A stretch of DNA of 64,000 bases, taken from positions 44,344,201 to 44,408,200 of the forward strand of contig OY821774.1 of assembly GCA_963682175.1 (NCBI GenBank), written 5' to 3'. Position numbers and translations under genes: made by a program. Below, in pieces: positions 24,208 through 36,029 of the stretch (positions are counted from its first letter, which is position 1; each line of letters starts with the position of its first letter). Origin of the DNA: Triglochin maritima. Its lineage: Eukaryota; Streptophyta; Magnoliopsida; Alismatales; Juncaginaceae. The notes beneath the pieces were generated by a model. That model was not told the origin of the DNA. It did no database searches and worked only from the letters and a program-made list of their open reading frames with translations.

Positions 24208-27200
24208 TAAAAAGCAATTGATGTATGAGTTCAAGAATGAGTGAACCAATCTATTTCACATCAATTTATGTTTCTAACGAGGAAAGTACAAATTTCAAGA
24301 CAAGTTAACCGATAATAACTTGTCACCTATCAAATTACGAGTCAAATTGGATTAAGACTTGTGGGGCCCTGATTTTTCCATTCAAGCACGACTTGTGAAC
24401 GATGAACGTACGTCTTGGATATTAGGATGTGATGCAATTTAGTTAGGTATCGGAATGTTAAGTATGAATTATTCGAAACCAAATGGAATTGGAAACAAAT
24501 TTACAATTTAGGGTCAAAAGATTTGAACCAAATCAGATTCTGGATCGACTCTATTTTTAGACCAAATAAAACTTGTTTATTTTTTTATATTAATTAGTAT
24601 AATACAAAATTCAACAGAAATGACAAAATAAGGTCTCACCATTTCCATGATTATTAATCAACTTAAGTTATAGCAGTTAACAAAAAGGGGGTTGTTTATA
24701 TATTTGTTATTTTAGTTTCCTTTAGCTTCAGACAAAAATTATATTGGTGATAAAACAAGAACATCAAATGCATGCTATATATAATTTAATAATTTAGTGT
24801 TTTCCCAGATTAGTTTGGTTAGGTTTCTTTACAAAGTTCAAGGTTTGATTGAACTTGTACAAGAATGTCAAAATTGCACAATCAAACGCAATTATTCAAT
24901 AATTAGCCTGTTAAAGTACTACAAGTTGAGCTAAAATACAATTAAATTAATTAAATTGCTAAAGAACAATTCACCGAACAGCAAGGAATTAATCAATTAA
25001 CCTACCTACATAGGAACTAAAATATGTGGGTCCAACATTTCGTAGCTTTTCGATTAAGAATGAGAAAATGCAACACATAACGTATTAAATAAAATAAAGA
25101 TAAACATGATGGTTGCTTTTGTTGCTTTCTAACTAAAAAGAAGGAAAGAAACTCAAGTAAGATACAGATTGCCACGTTCAATTACATACCATAGGAAAAG
25201 GCCAAAAATATCAAAATCAAGTACATCTCCAAACATATGAAATTTAGAAATGAAACAAAAAAGGCTCAAGTTGTTTACAAATAAAAAACATGAGAAAAAC
25301 AAGTCTAGGACAACATCACATGGGTAAAATTTAACAAAGAATAACTTTGGGCCTGTTGAAAAATCAAATTTGATTTCAGAAAATCGAGAATCAAAATATG
25401 AATTCCATTTGACATCTAAAAACTCAAAATCTTCATACCAAGGTTAAGATACGTTTAGGAATTTATCCTGATAATTGGTCTGATTAAAGTAAAATAAAAT
25501 TGATTCTTAGAATGTGATTAACGGACCCTTAGCTGTAAGCAAATAACTAACTGCAAAAGCTCTTGTTGATATTACATGAAGTAACAAGAAAATTAAATCA
25601 GCTTGCAATTATCTGCAAAAAAAATAAAATGTTGTTTACCAAATCATATAATTGCAATTTTGTTGATTCTAAATCTCATTAAGTTTGAAAGGACAAAGAG
25701 GTTCAGCTTAATCCGTGATTGAGGAATCAAATTATTGTAACATCAGAAGTCTATTTTAAGGAATCAAATTGTTCAATGGAACAAAAGGATATTGAAAACT
25801 TGGATATCCTGCTAATGGCTATTTCCTTTGGTGGTGTGACTGGTGTCTTATGAGTTTGGTCACAAAACTAAGCCGCGCATAGCTTAATGATAGAAACTGA
25901 TGAAAATTGGCTTTGTTTTTTTTATTTTCAACTTGAGTTCCTTTAAGATCCACTCAATCTATAGATTTACTGAATGTGAAAGTCAAGGAAGTGAGGAACT
26001 CTAATTTTTCAAGAAACAGTGCATTATCCAATACAGTGCAAGATTAAGTGCAACAAGTGCTTTCTGCATTACCAAAAGTTTTCAGTTTCTTGCCTTGTTA
26101 ATGGAATTTTAAGTTCTACTTCAAGTTTGGAATTATTTACACAACTATGGTATAATATTGGGAAAATCCGCAAAATATATAATCCTAAGAAACAAATGAG
26201 GTTTTCTTCTTCTTTTTTTAATGAAGAATGAGATTATTAAAATTGTAGTTGTCGTTTCCATAGTAAATACTTGGTAGATCGACACTCCCCAAGGGTTAAA
26301 CATATGATTTTTGGCACAAAGCAGCGGGAAAAAAATATTTATTAATAACTTCGAAACATAAAAGAATGTGAGATAGGTGGAAAACTGTACCTCACAAAAC
26401 TCCCATACCAACATGACCGGCCCATGGAGTTCCATCAAAATCTGGTCTTGGACATCAAATTTTCCAAAAAAATATGTCAAGTTAGAGATTCCAAGGAACA
26501 AAGGATGATTCCATGTTTAGAATACCTCACCTTGTAGGTAATTGATCTTCCCGGATCCATTTCAGATAAGATTTTTTATATGATGTTTTCCATCCCATTT
26601 ATGTTGCATACAACTGAATAATAAAATTAGACAGGGCAGTTGATAGCTTTCTAAATAAAGAAGGCCATAATGCAAATGTACTCTTCTTTACTTATTTTGA
26701 ATGATAAATTATTAAAGTTAAGATGGAAAGGATGCAATGGCTTGCCTCTTGTCCCAACTGTTTCTGGACTAGCACGCTCTTCTGTTGATTGTCGGGGGTG
26801 GAAGCCTTCCATCTAATAGGATGGGGGAGGCAACACCTTTCTTGCAAATAAAGGACAAAGCTTAGCCTTTGTTTTTCTGCAAGCGTGAGCTTTTTGTAGT
26901 TCTGACAGGAAAACTAGAGTAGAAATATATAATCCATAACCAATTAATCACACTAATTCTGATGACAGTAAACATTAAATTAAAATTTCTGATCAGCCTA
27001 TGGTTCTGATTCCAGCCTACCATTGCCTTCCAAAGAAATTATCGTGATTGGTTTAGTTGATCTGGGAAACCAAACAATAATCGGTTAAGTCATTCAAGGG
27101 AAATTTATGCAAAGAAGTTATGCATACTATCAAGGGGAAGAGATAGGTGGAAGTGCTAATTCACATTTGGGTGGAGTGAATGTTCCTTACCCCCAACTGA

Positions 27201-28230
27201 GCTCTGAATGAAATGTTAGCTATCACTCTGTTCCTGTTTCATTCCTTCAGACCAACCAAACCTCCCAAGATATGCTCCAATTTAGCTATACTTAAGTGTC
27301 CAAACATGTCCATTAGGGTCTTTCTCAGCAAATCGTACCTGCAACTTGTTAGTGAAGTTGTGCAACTATGAGCAATAATGTCATTAGAGAGAGAGAGAGA
27401 GAGAATATGAGCATGGTAAAACAAATAAACAAATGAATAAAAACTATGTTATTGGATAAATGGAAGGGTCTGAATGTCTGATGTCAAAAAATAAGTTGGA
27501 GGAACAAGTGTTTTTGGCACAGAAATGGGATTTGAGTGTAACGGGAGCAACTTATGTTGTCCAAAATTTTCAAAAGAGATTCTTTCTAAAACTTCTCATA
27601 ATTAGACAATAGAAATAAGAACTTATAAAAAACAAAAATAAAATTTTCCATGTGTGTACAAATTAAAAGACAAGAACAAAGAGCGATTTGACATGAATAA
27701 ATTTAGTGCATCTCAGAAAAAATTGTCAACAAGCATGTATCAGCTTGAAGAGCAACCTGTCATGTAAATCATAGCGAGGAAACAAAGTGTTTACTGATTG
27801 TTTGGGTGGAGTGAAATCAATAACTATTGTTACACCTCATAACTCATAAGCCTGAAGTTAGTAAGCAGTCATAATTCTTGTTTATAAGCTATTTCTTTAT
27901 GTTAACTTCACCTTTCTTTCCCCAAAATCCCATATAAGCCATGGCCAATCCTCCTCAACTCCGAAAAGTATAAGGTTGTATGTTCTAACAAGTTTGCGTT
28001 GATTTTTTTTATCAAGGTTGGTCTGCCATCTAGCTAATGACAAGCAGCAGTTGTGGCTAATTGTGTGCCGAAACAATTTGAACCATCAACCAATTATGCC
28101 TAGAAGCCAGATTGTCGGTTTCCAGTCGGACTACTGTCCACTAAATCACTAAATTATGAAGTACCTCGGTATTCCAGTGAAATTTGTTTTACCAAAAATC
28201 CATAAAATCTTGACGATTTGCTGCCAGAAA
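24208..28230. other. Intergenic region, no supported gene
   Basis: AT-rich sequence between the LINE and the PPR gene. Short open stretches occur but none has a family signature or consistent splice structure. A (GA)n run lies at about 27390-27405. A possible MITE with GGGCCTGTT/GGGTCCGTT ends may span about 25349-25531. The right-hand part may include the 3' UTR of the minus-strand PPR gene. Confidence 0.4.
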
Positions 28231-31200
28231 TTACCAATAATCCAAACATGAACATTGTCCTCTATTGAAATGGTGAAAACGAAATGGATCCCGCAGAACG
28301 ATTTCTCTTTGAAAAATATCACTGACCAACTTGTAGACCAAGTGACAGTCACCACAAACACGAATATTCTTAAACACTGTGATGCTAGAACCCTCAGGTA
28401 AGCTCATAAGGCCAAAAGCAAGTGCTAGTTTCTCACTATGGTTCCAGAGATTCTGCTCTTTCTGTTCGTCATCTGTATCATGCAGAGAAAAGGTGGTGTC
28501 AGCAACATATCCCACGTCTTTAACCATCTGAAGAATTTCTTTCAACTTGGCATGGATCTGCTTGGATTCCGGGTGAGTTGTATCACCAATGCCAAACTTA
28601 TACACATTGTGTTTTAACTTGATCCAACTACAAGCGTGTTTCTTTTTCAATTGAATTGTTTTCATATGAGTTCTGACTTGCTCAACTTCCTGCCATCTGC
28701 TATTTGTCGCACACACGTTCGACAGGAGAACGTAGGCTGAGTCGTCGAAAGGGTCCAATTCGAGGAGCCTTTCTGCAGCCTTCTTACCTACCTTCAGATT
28801 TCCATGGATTCTAGATGACGCCAATAAGCTCCGCCAAATAATGTCATTTGGAGAGACCAGCATGTCTTCTATGAACTTCTCTGCCTCGTCTAATCTTCCT
28901 GATCGCCCAAGTAAATCAACTATACATACACAATGTTCCGCTGTGGGTGAAATTTTTAGTTCTGAAGTCATTAAACGAAAGTAGTCAAGACCTTCACTTA
29001 CAAGACCTCTGTGGTTGCATGCGGATAAGAGAGAAACGAAGGTGACATAATCAGGTTTTGGTCCTACACGAAGCATGTCGCTAAAAGTTTCTTTGGCCTT
29101 CTGAAAACAACCGTGACGAGCATATCCTGATATCAGAACATTCCATGTTTGTCGTGTTCGAGTGCCTATGTTGGGAAGCATTTTCAAGAGAAGATCCATT
29201 CTCCCACATTTGGCATACATGTCCATTGCTGTATTGATCACTTGGAGGTCGGAATCAAATCCAAGTTTAATAGTCAAACTGTGAAGTTGTTGCCCTTCTT
29301 CTAAGGATGCTAAGCTCGCACAACCAGCAAGACCACCACAGAGGCTAAACTGATCCAATTCTAGCCCACTAAGGAGCATATCTTTCAACATTTTCAAGGC
29401 CTCCTCACCTTGACCATGGTGGGCTTTTGCAGAAATCATGGCATTCCATGACACTGAGCTCTTCAGAGGCAGGGTATCAAATAAAAGTGTAGTGGACTTG
29501 AAATCACCACATCGACCATACATTGCAAGGATGGAGTTCTTCACAAAGCCATCAAAGTCGAAGCCAGATGATATCATGTGGGCATGGAGAGGCAATCCAA
29601 ATTTAAGATAGCTTGCAATGCAACAAGCACCGAGTATATTCACCATAGTGATGTAATTTGCATTTGTTCGACTTCCCCTCATCTTATTAAAAGTTTTCAT
29701 GGCCTCATTAGGTAATTCGTTGTCTACCTGCCCTCCAATAAGTGCATTCCAGCTAACAACATCTGGAATAGGCAACGTCTGAAAGATGCGGTGAGCATCG
29801 TTAGTGGCACTGCAGTTGCAGTACATGGTGATAAGTGCATTTCCGGACATGAGATTCTGTTGGATTCTGCTTCGGATCATGATAGCATGTACAGCCTTCC
29901 CATCCAACAGGGCTTCAGGGTTACAACAAGCAGCCAAGACACTCGTGAATGTCACATGACTTGATCCTAAATTTGTTCTAAGAAGTTGAGGCAGGAGTCG
30001 CAAAGCATCGGTGTTCTGCCCTCTCTGGACATAAGAGGAAATCATGGAATTCCATGAGATCAAATCCTTCTCGGGAATCTCATGAAACAGACGATTAGCA
30101 TCAGCATATGCTGCACACATTGTATACATATTAATGAGTGTGTTGCATACTGAAACGGAAGAAAGAAGCCCATATGTAACAACAGAAGCATGCAGTCCTC
30201 TTCCCCATCCCAAGTGATCTATACAGTTACATGCTGAAATTAAGGTGCATAAAGTAGAAGAATCAGGTTTTTCACCAAAATGACGCATTTTGGAGAAACA
30301 AGACAGTGATTCATAGCACATCCCGTCAATGTGAGAATACACAGATATCATCGAATTCCAAGATATCGCATCCCGTCGCTCCATGTTTTGAAATATAAAT
30401 TCAGCAAAATCTACCTTATCAAGACAACCAAACAGTGTTACCAGAGAATTTCCAACCGAAACATCAGATGCATATCCAGAAAGAACAACATGGCCAACAA
30501 CTTGAAGGGCCAATGGCTCGTTCTCAATCAACCCACATGAGCTAACAACGGTTGTGAAAGAATTGCTATTGCAAACAACCCCTTCCCTTCTCATTTTCTG
30601 GTACGCCCGAATGGCCTCGTCTGGGCACCCGTTATTCGAACACCCAACCATTAACGCGGTCCACGACACGACATTCCTCTCTGGCATATCGTCGAAGCAC
30701 CTCATGGCCTCCTCAACGAATCCATAACTTCCATAGAAATGCACGAGCGAGGTGCCAACGTAAACATCTGCACCTAGGCCCGCCTTCCACACCAAACCAT
30801 GATATTGGGCTCCCTCGCCAACCATCCATCCCGACCGATCACACCCAGTCAAAACACTAGCCATAACAAAACAATTCAACCCCACATCCTCCATCCTCAT
30901 CCGACAAACAAGCCTGGCCGCCTTCTCATACAAACCCGCCTTCACCAACCCCGAAACAACCGTATTCCACGACGCGGCATTCCTACTAGGCATTTCATCA
31001 AACACCTTGAGCGCACAACCCAACTGCCCAAAACGGAAGTACATAAAAAGAAGCGTGTTGGAAACGAAAACGCTTCGTCTGATGAGGCTCTTGATGAAGA
31101 TGGCATGAAGGGTTTCTCCTAAACGCAATGTGGGTACCTCTAGAAAGCCGGTTTCGGCGAAATATGGGACTTTGGGGCATGTCGGTGGGATGTTGGGGTG

Positions 31201-31305
31201 ATGGTTGGGATTGGGTAGTTGTGATAATCTCCTGAACCAGTTTGGGAAGTGTTTGTTGTTGGATTTTGTAATGAGTTGAAGTTTGGGAAAGACTAGGATT
31301 TGCAT
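28231..31305 (-). CDS. PLS-class pentatricopeptide repeat protein with E and DYW domains
   Basis: A single uninterrupted 1024-residue ORF, intronless like most plant PPR genes. From about residue 60 to 790 it is a run of P, L and S repeats, with recurring AxxxFxxMPxRNxxSWNxxI-type and FTSVLAAC-like blocks. E/E+ motifs follow. The C-terminal DYW cytidine-deaminase domain has HSE at 956-958 (His and the catalytic Glu), CGDCH with zinc Cys984 and Cys987, and ends CSCLDYW at residue 1024. DYW proteins perform or support site-specific C-to-U editing of organellar RNA; the repeats choose the site. The N-terminus MQILVFPKLQLITK is basic and hydrophobic, consistent with a mitochondrial or plastid transit peptide, but targeting is not settled. 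I cannot assign the edited site or a specific orthologue. Confidence 0.95.
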   Translation of the reverse strand: MQILVFPKLQLITKSNNKHFPNWFRRLSQLPNPNHHPNIPPTCPKVPYFAETGFLEVPTLRLGETLHAIFIKSLIRRSVFVSNTLLFMYFRFGQLGCALKVFDEMPSRNAASWNTVVSGLVKAGLYEKAARLVCRMRMEDVGLNCFVMASVLTGCDRSGWMVGEGAQYHGLVWKAGLGADVYVGTSLVHFYGSYGFVEEAMRCFDDMPERNVVSWTALMVGCSNNGCPDEAIRAYQKMRREGVVCNSNSFTTVVSSCGLIENEPLALQVVGHVVLSGYASDVSVGNSLVTLFGCLDKVDFAEFIFQNMERRDAISWNSMISVYSHIDGMCYESLSCFSKMRHFGEKPDSSTLCTLISACNCIDHLGWGRGLHASVVTYGLLSSVSVCNTLINMYTMCAAYADANRLFHEIPEKDLISWNSMISSYVQRGQNTDALRLLPQLLRTNLGSSHVTFTSVLAACCNPEALLDGKAVHAIMIRSRIQQNLMSGNALITMYCNCSATNDAHRIFQTLPIPDVVSWNALIGGQVDNELPNEAMKTFNKMRGSRTNANYITMVNILGACCIASYLKFGLPLHAHMISSGFDFDGFVKNSILAMYGRCGDFKSTTLLFDTLPLKSSVSWNAMISAKAHHGQGEEALKMLKDMLLSGLELDQFSLCGGLAGCASLASLEEGQQLHSLTIKLGFDSDLQVINTAMDMYAKCGRMDLLLKMLPNIGTRTRQTWNVLISGYARHGCFQKAKETFSDMLRVGPKPDYVTFVSLLSACNHRGLVSEGLDYFRLMTSELKISPTAEHCVCIVDLLGRSGRLDEAEKFIEDMLVSPNDIIWRSLLASSRIHGNLKVGKKAAERLLELDPFDDSAYVLLSNVCATNSRWQEVEQVRTHMKTIQLKKKHACSWIKLKHNVYKFGIGDTTHPESKQIHAKLKEILQMVKDVGYVADTTFSLHDTDDEQKEQNLWNHSEKLALAFGLMSLPEGSSITVFKNIRVCGDCHLVYKLVSDIFQREIVLRDPFRFHHFNRGQCSCLDYW

Positions 31306-31623
31306 TTGGACATCTAAACAAAATATGGATTGGTTTAAATTTGAAGTTGTTAGTAGCAGAGAATCAAAGAAAGGTAGCGCGGAGTTTGTTTTGGAGGTAA
31401 AAAAAAGAACGAACTGATATTTGAAAGAAGAAGAAAAAGGTTAGATATTAATTAACGGGAAAAATTAACAAAGTGGTTGCAACCATCCGAAAAAATAAAG
31501 ATTCGGATGTTAACCGTGTTTTTTAATAGCTCTTGAATAAATAGTTGTAATTGGGTGGCTTTTAGCAAATCAATTGTTTATGAGTTGCACAATAGCAAAA
31601 CAACTCATATTTCTAAAGTTAGG
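31306..31623. other. Upstream region of the PPR gene
   Basis: Probable 5' UTR and promoter of the minus-strand PPR gene; no other feature seen. A hAT-like element begins 319 bp upstream of the start codon. Confidence 0.4.
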
Positions 31624-31850
31624 TAGAGCTGGGTACCGGGCCGGCCCGACCTGCAGTCTGGTGGGCCTACGGGCCGGGTCAGGCTTGGCCATAGCTAACA
31701 GGTTGGGATTTAGGCCCGACTCGTTTAAAAAACAGCAGGCCGGAGGTCGGTTCGGGCTTGACGCCCCTGAAATTAACCGGGCTTCGGCCCGGCCCCTTTA
31801 GCTCCATGGGTCGGCGGGCCCGGGCCGACCTGGCCCGTTACCCACCTTTA
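31624..31850. mobile_element. hAT-like MITE with GGGCCGGG-rich interior
   Basis: About 227 bp with imperfect TIRs TAGAGCTGGGTACCGGGCC and TAAAGGTGGGTAACGGGCC. The interior is built of CGGGCCGGCCCG-like short repeats, as in the other hAT-like elements here. The flanks share GTTAGG but not in perfect register, so the target duplication is uncertain. Confidence 0.6.
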
Positions 31851-31949
31851 ACTAGTTAGGTTATTTTTATTTCCATCGTAAACTCCTAATTTCATGTAAA
31901 ATAAATTTATTTTAGAGTTGAAATGAGTGACGAAAGAGTTGGTGATTAA

Positions 31950-32790
31950 TAGGGGTGTCCGTGGATGTTCGAAATCTGAGAATATGTTCGTGTATGTATT
32001 CGTTTTATCTGAGAATTCGTCATCCGTAAAATTGTATTTGTATTCGAAACTTGATATCCAAGAACCCACGAAGCAAATATGGATATAGATACATCCGATC
32101 CAAATATTATCTGGTCCGAGATTGAATATTCATATTATAAGATCTATATATGTATCTGTATATATTTAATATCATACATAACATATATATTATATATATT
32201 AAAATTTTACAATTTGTATATAGTTGCTAATTAATTGTAACTTAATGAGTTAATGTTATCAATTTATTTTTCATATGTAATTTGAATAAATTGTGTTCTT
32301 TTATACGATTTACCAAACATAGTATATAACAACATCTCATTCCACTTTTCTCTTCAGGTCTTCCCGAAGGCAAAACCCTAACCTTGTCCCCGCCTCCACC
32401 TCCTCCTGTCGCGCCTCGTCGTTTCCGCCCCTCCTCCTTGTCGTCACTGCCACACCTACCTCCTCCTTAACGGTAACCGCCTCCCTCCTCCTCATATATT
32501 TTTCTCGTATATGTTGTCAATTTTGCTTTAGATTTTAATAATTTGCATTGTGTGTAATTTTTTGCAGTATGGAAGATGACTTGCTAGTTGCAAATGAGAC
32601 ATCTGTTGGAAGTGGAAATGTCTCTATTGATGACGTGGGAGCATCCAATAAGGATGCAAAGCGACAAAAAAATACTTCTGAAGTTTGAATACATTACATA
32701 AGAGAAGTGTTGAGTGATGCTTCTGTCAAGGTCACATCCAATTATTGTAAGAATGTATTTGACAGTGTAAACTCCAAAGGTACTTACTAC
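31950..32790 (+). mobile_element. 5' fragment of a hAT transposon
   Basis: The left end TAGGGGTGTCCGTGGATG resembles a hAT TIR. About 600 bp further on, after a probable 5' UTR intron (acceptor TTTTTTGCAG), lies the N-terminus of a BED-finger hAT transposase. I find no matching right end, so the element is truncated or split. Confidence 0.55.
32569..32790 (+). pseudogene. hAT transposase N-terminus (BED zinc finger remnant)
   Basis: The ORF starts MEDDLLVANETSVGSGNVS and meets a TGA at 32686-32688, where hAT transposases of this group usually have Trp (EVW). Past it the frame continues through a degenerate BED finger (SNYCKNVF near 32745), where the first expected zinc Cys reads Ser, then ends. 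This is the start of a RICESLEEPER/DAYSLEEPER-type transposase, inactivated by stop, lost zinc ligand and truncation. Confidence 0.6.
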
Positions 32791-34402
32791 TCATCTGAAA
32801 ACAATAAAAAGTGTTGCATGTAGGTTGTTGGCTTTTTGGCTAATAATCGTTAATACGTTTTGATAATTGATCAACATATCAATAAACACATGTATCAATT
32901 AAAGATCATTGCTTGCATATACTTGTATTATCTAACGTTTCAGGAATCAAGTTTGAGTTGAATTGAAAGATGAAGATTGAAGCGTAGCTAGGTTTAAATT
33001 CCATGTATTTAGGTTACAAATGTAACTTGGCACTTGAAATCTTTGATTCATTGCATTGCATAACACTTAGAATACCTATAGAAGTCTCACACTACATTCC
33101 AACTATCTTAGACTTCAATAGAAAATCATCGAAACTCATTAGAATTGTAGAACAGGAAATCTGCACTCAAACGGTCGACTGGTAGAACCATTTGGTTCGA
33201 CCGAATTTCAACAAACCTTCCCAGGAAACTTAATCTGTCCAAAACGGTCGACCAACATACATTTCCCGTTCGATCATGCCTTCTATTTGGTTTGCATGTC
33301 TGAAATCGGTCGACCGATCCTCACCTAGAGAACCGGCCAAACCGAAAAACCCGCCAAACGGTCGATCGACAAAGGGGTCCCGGTCGACCGCAAAGCACCA
33401 GCAGAAATCCATTTTCGCAAACAACAGTAAAACGGTCGAACAACCGAACCCTATCGGTCGACCGAAAACAACCAGCAGAACTCACCCAGAGTCCGCACTT
33501 CACGGTCGACCGAAACCACACTTCCGGTCGACCGGCCATTAAGTTAACTTAAACGTCAGTCGAACGAGTCAAACAGGCGGTCGACCGTTTAGAGGGTCAA
33601 CGCCCCAACCGACATACAACAGTACTTTCGGTCGACCGGCAAAGGGGTCCCGTTCGACCGAAAATACACAGGATGTCTTTCTCTCGCTAAAATTGCATAA
33701 CCGGTCGACCGCCCAAAGGGCATCGTTCGACCGGTGCGAGGGATTCGCCCAAAATACACTAGAACCGGTCGACCGAACCAAAACACCGGTCGACCGATTT
33801 TAGTGCAGAACCGACTGTACAGGCCCGACGAGCCCGAAACGGCCTACCGTCGACCGTTCCCACTCCCACACTAATACTAGGTGAGCTTGAAAGCAAGTTT
33901 GACATACCTTAAAGCTTGAAGAAACCTTTGAAGAAACGACGGCGAGCTTTCCACGCGAAAACACCTCGCAACCGGCGCTTCTCCGACGAACCTCCCACAA
34001 CGACGATCCCCGCACTTCCGGCGTCTCCCACAACACCCTTGCCACCACAATGCCGACGAAGCTCTGATGGAGAGAGAGACGCGTCTAGAGAGAGAGAGTG
34101 AGTGAGAGAGATACGATCGTGAGAGAGAGAGAGAGTTAAAAACTCAAACCTTTTATACTTTCTCCCACTCAATCTCAGCCGTCGATCTCGATCCACCCCT
34201 AATCCTCCCCTAAATAAAATTAGCACGTAAACAAGGATTAGGATCTAACAATTTGTATTATATTAACAAAGATTTAAACGTGTAATTTATAATTGAATTT
34301 ACTTTTAACATTTCATTCGAACCCTATTCAAAGACATCATTTGATTGTTTACGTAAAACAACACAAAACTTGGCTCTTTAGGAAATTAAATTATATTAAG
34401 CC
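32791..34402. other. Non-coding region with GGTCGACCG cluster, possible LTR remnant
   Basis: No gene is supported. The left part (about 32830-33000) has the texture of a plant retrotransposon LTR. The middle is dominated by GGTCGACCG palindromes, and the right part has GA-rich runs (34070-34135). A sequence ending GGATCTAACA at about 34250 could be an LTR edge, but I could not find a matching partner or target duplication. Confidence 0.4.
33170..33860. repeat. Dispersed cluster of CGGTCGACCG palindromes
   Basis: In about 690 bp the 8-10 base palindrome GGTCGACC(G) and near-copies (GTTCGACCG, GGTCGATCG) recur about 20 times, spaced irregularly by 15-60 bases of otherwise unique sequence. Several neighbours share phrases such as AAAGGGGTCCCG(G/T)TCGACCG, so local duplication contributed. 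The same core recurs in the LTR at about 43131-43313. Confidence 0.7.
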
Positions 34403-34505
34403 GACAGCCAACCATGCATATAAATTCAAAAATAATAATATAATAAATGCATATTGACAGCCAACCACGCATATAAATTCAAAAAAATATAATAAATGCA
34501 TATTC
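34403..34505. repeat. Two-copy 53-bp tandem repeat
   Basis: Two adjacent units start GACAGCCAACCA(T/C)GCATATA and end AATAAATGCATATT, with minor differences. Confidence 0.75.
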
Positions 34506-34912
34506 CACTCATTCTCGCCCACGAGTCAAATCGAATCCTAATAAAATGGCTACGAACCATCCGAACCACTTGACAAGTTGTAGAATAAGCATTTATGAAC
34601 AAAAAAATATTATTTTAAATAAGTTGTGGGTTAAACAAGGATGGGACTTTCAACTTTGAATCAAAATATTCAAACCAAATCATAGTTTGGTTAATTTGTG
34701 TTTCGATTGAGGTATAACCGAACCAAACAACTGAACTAACCGATTATTATTTTTCCTTATATCAATTCTTTGACATGTAAATACAATGACTTACATTAAA
34801 TCGCCCGTGAGATTACTATTTTGCCCATCTACACTTTCTACTAATATAACTCCTCATTTCACTCTTTTAACACAACTTTCTCTTCATATCACACTTTTAT
34901 TCACCAAATACG

Positions 34913-35751
34913 ATGTCTCGGAGGCCAGGGAAAGAGCCAGCGGACACCCCGGACTACTCACATCTGGTAAATCACCTTGTTTATTTCAATTAATTTAAAA
35001 AAAAAAATTGAGTCGGGCGACCGCGGGAGCCGCCCGACCCAAGGCACAGACGTCTGCGGGAGACGTCTCCCACGTAGGGCAGGCGTCTCCGGCAGACGCC
35101 TACCACGTAGGGTAGGCGTCTCCCGCAGACGCCTGGAATTTTTTTTTAATTTGTTTTTAAATTGATTATAAATTGTGATAAAATTTAAATAAATTGAATA
35201 TTATGTTAATAATGAGTTAAATTAGTTTAGTAAATCGTTTATTAATTATAAAATGTGTTAATTAATAAATAAATTGATTATTATGTTAGTAATTAGTTGT
35301 GTACGATTTTAGTAACGGATTATTGATTAATTGTGATAATTGCTAAATAAATCGATTATTAAGTTAATAATTAGTTTAATTATTATAGTAAAATCATTAA
35401 TAAATTTGTATTTTTAAATTGAATTAATAGTCATCGGGTTACCGTGGAGGAAAAGGGAAATCAATTCCCTTACGCCCGGTACGTAGTATAGCAGACGAGT
35501 CAGGTCCTCGTCATCCACGTACACGTGGTATTTCTGCTTCAGTTAGGAGAGAGAGAGATCTGTTACGTCGTCGTCAGACACCTGGAGAGTCTTTCGACGA
35601 CGAGGATGATTCAGATGAGCCGTTCTTGCGAGAGAGAGACGTCATGCCGAGTGAGGCGACGAGACTTGCATGTACAGATTGGGATCGCCTGATCGAGGAT
35701 TGGAACAGCCAGTTGGGCATTGCAGACCATGATTCAGATGCTGAGCTGTAG
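34913..35751 (+). CDS. Small unknown two-exon gene of element A
   Basis: Exon 1 34913-34966 (18 codons, MSRRPGKEPADTPDYSHL) and exon 2 35431-35751 join in phase 0 across a GT-AG intron to give 124 residues with no internal stop. The middle is Arg-rich (RRERDLLRRRQ). The rest is acidic (DDEDDSDEP), with a C-terminal block TDWDRLIEDWNSQLG. I do not recognise a domain. A degenerate, stop-containing copy of exon 1 sits at the same place in element B (58615-58675), so it belongs to the transposon family rather than being a host gene. By position it corresponds to an accessory gene of the mudrB kind, which is inference only. The intron holds a GC-rich hairpin array. Confidence 0.5.
35015..35140. 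repeat. GC-rich palindromic array in the intron of the element A small gene
   Basis: Strongly GC-rich DNA in an AT-rich intron: GGCGTCTCC...GGCAGACGCC units around CACGTAGGG(C/T)AGGCGTC. The outer parts (GTCGGGCG ... CGCCCGAC) are also self-complementary. It forms stable hairpins on paper. Confidence 0.75.
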
Positions 35752-36029
35752 TTGTCTTGCTTTTACTTTCGTTTTGTTGCACTGTTAGTACATTTGTTGG
35801 TATATGCTTATGTTTATTTGTGTACTCTTATTATTTATTTCTGACGAACATATCTTCTACATATTTCTTTGACTATCGTATTGTTTAATATTTATTTTTC
35901 ACGAAAAGATTTTCAACTTATTTCTTTAGATATGAAATAATATTTAAATTTAAAATACGGTAAAAAAACAACACGATATAAGTAGAAATACACGATATAT
36001 TATACATTACAAAACATTACAAATTACAA

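Noticed and set aside
25349..25531. Possible MITE with GGGCCTGTT / GGGTCCGTT ends
   Set aside because: Only nine end bases pair with two mismatches and the flanks do not give a clear target duplication; mentioned only in the intergenic note.
26145..26501. 118-codon minus-strand ORF
   Set aside because: It has no recognisable domain, AT-rich composition and low-complexity ends; chance is the simpler explanation.
27240..27360. Minus-strand segment RFAEKDPNGHVWTLKYS after a CAG acceptor, faintly like the end of a glyoxalase/VOC domain
   Set aside because: Only a single short stretch matches; no neighbouring exon supports a VOC gene.
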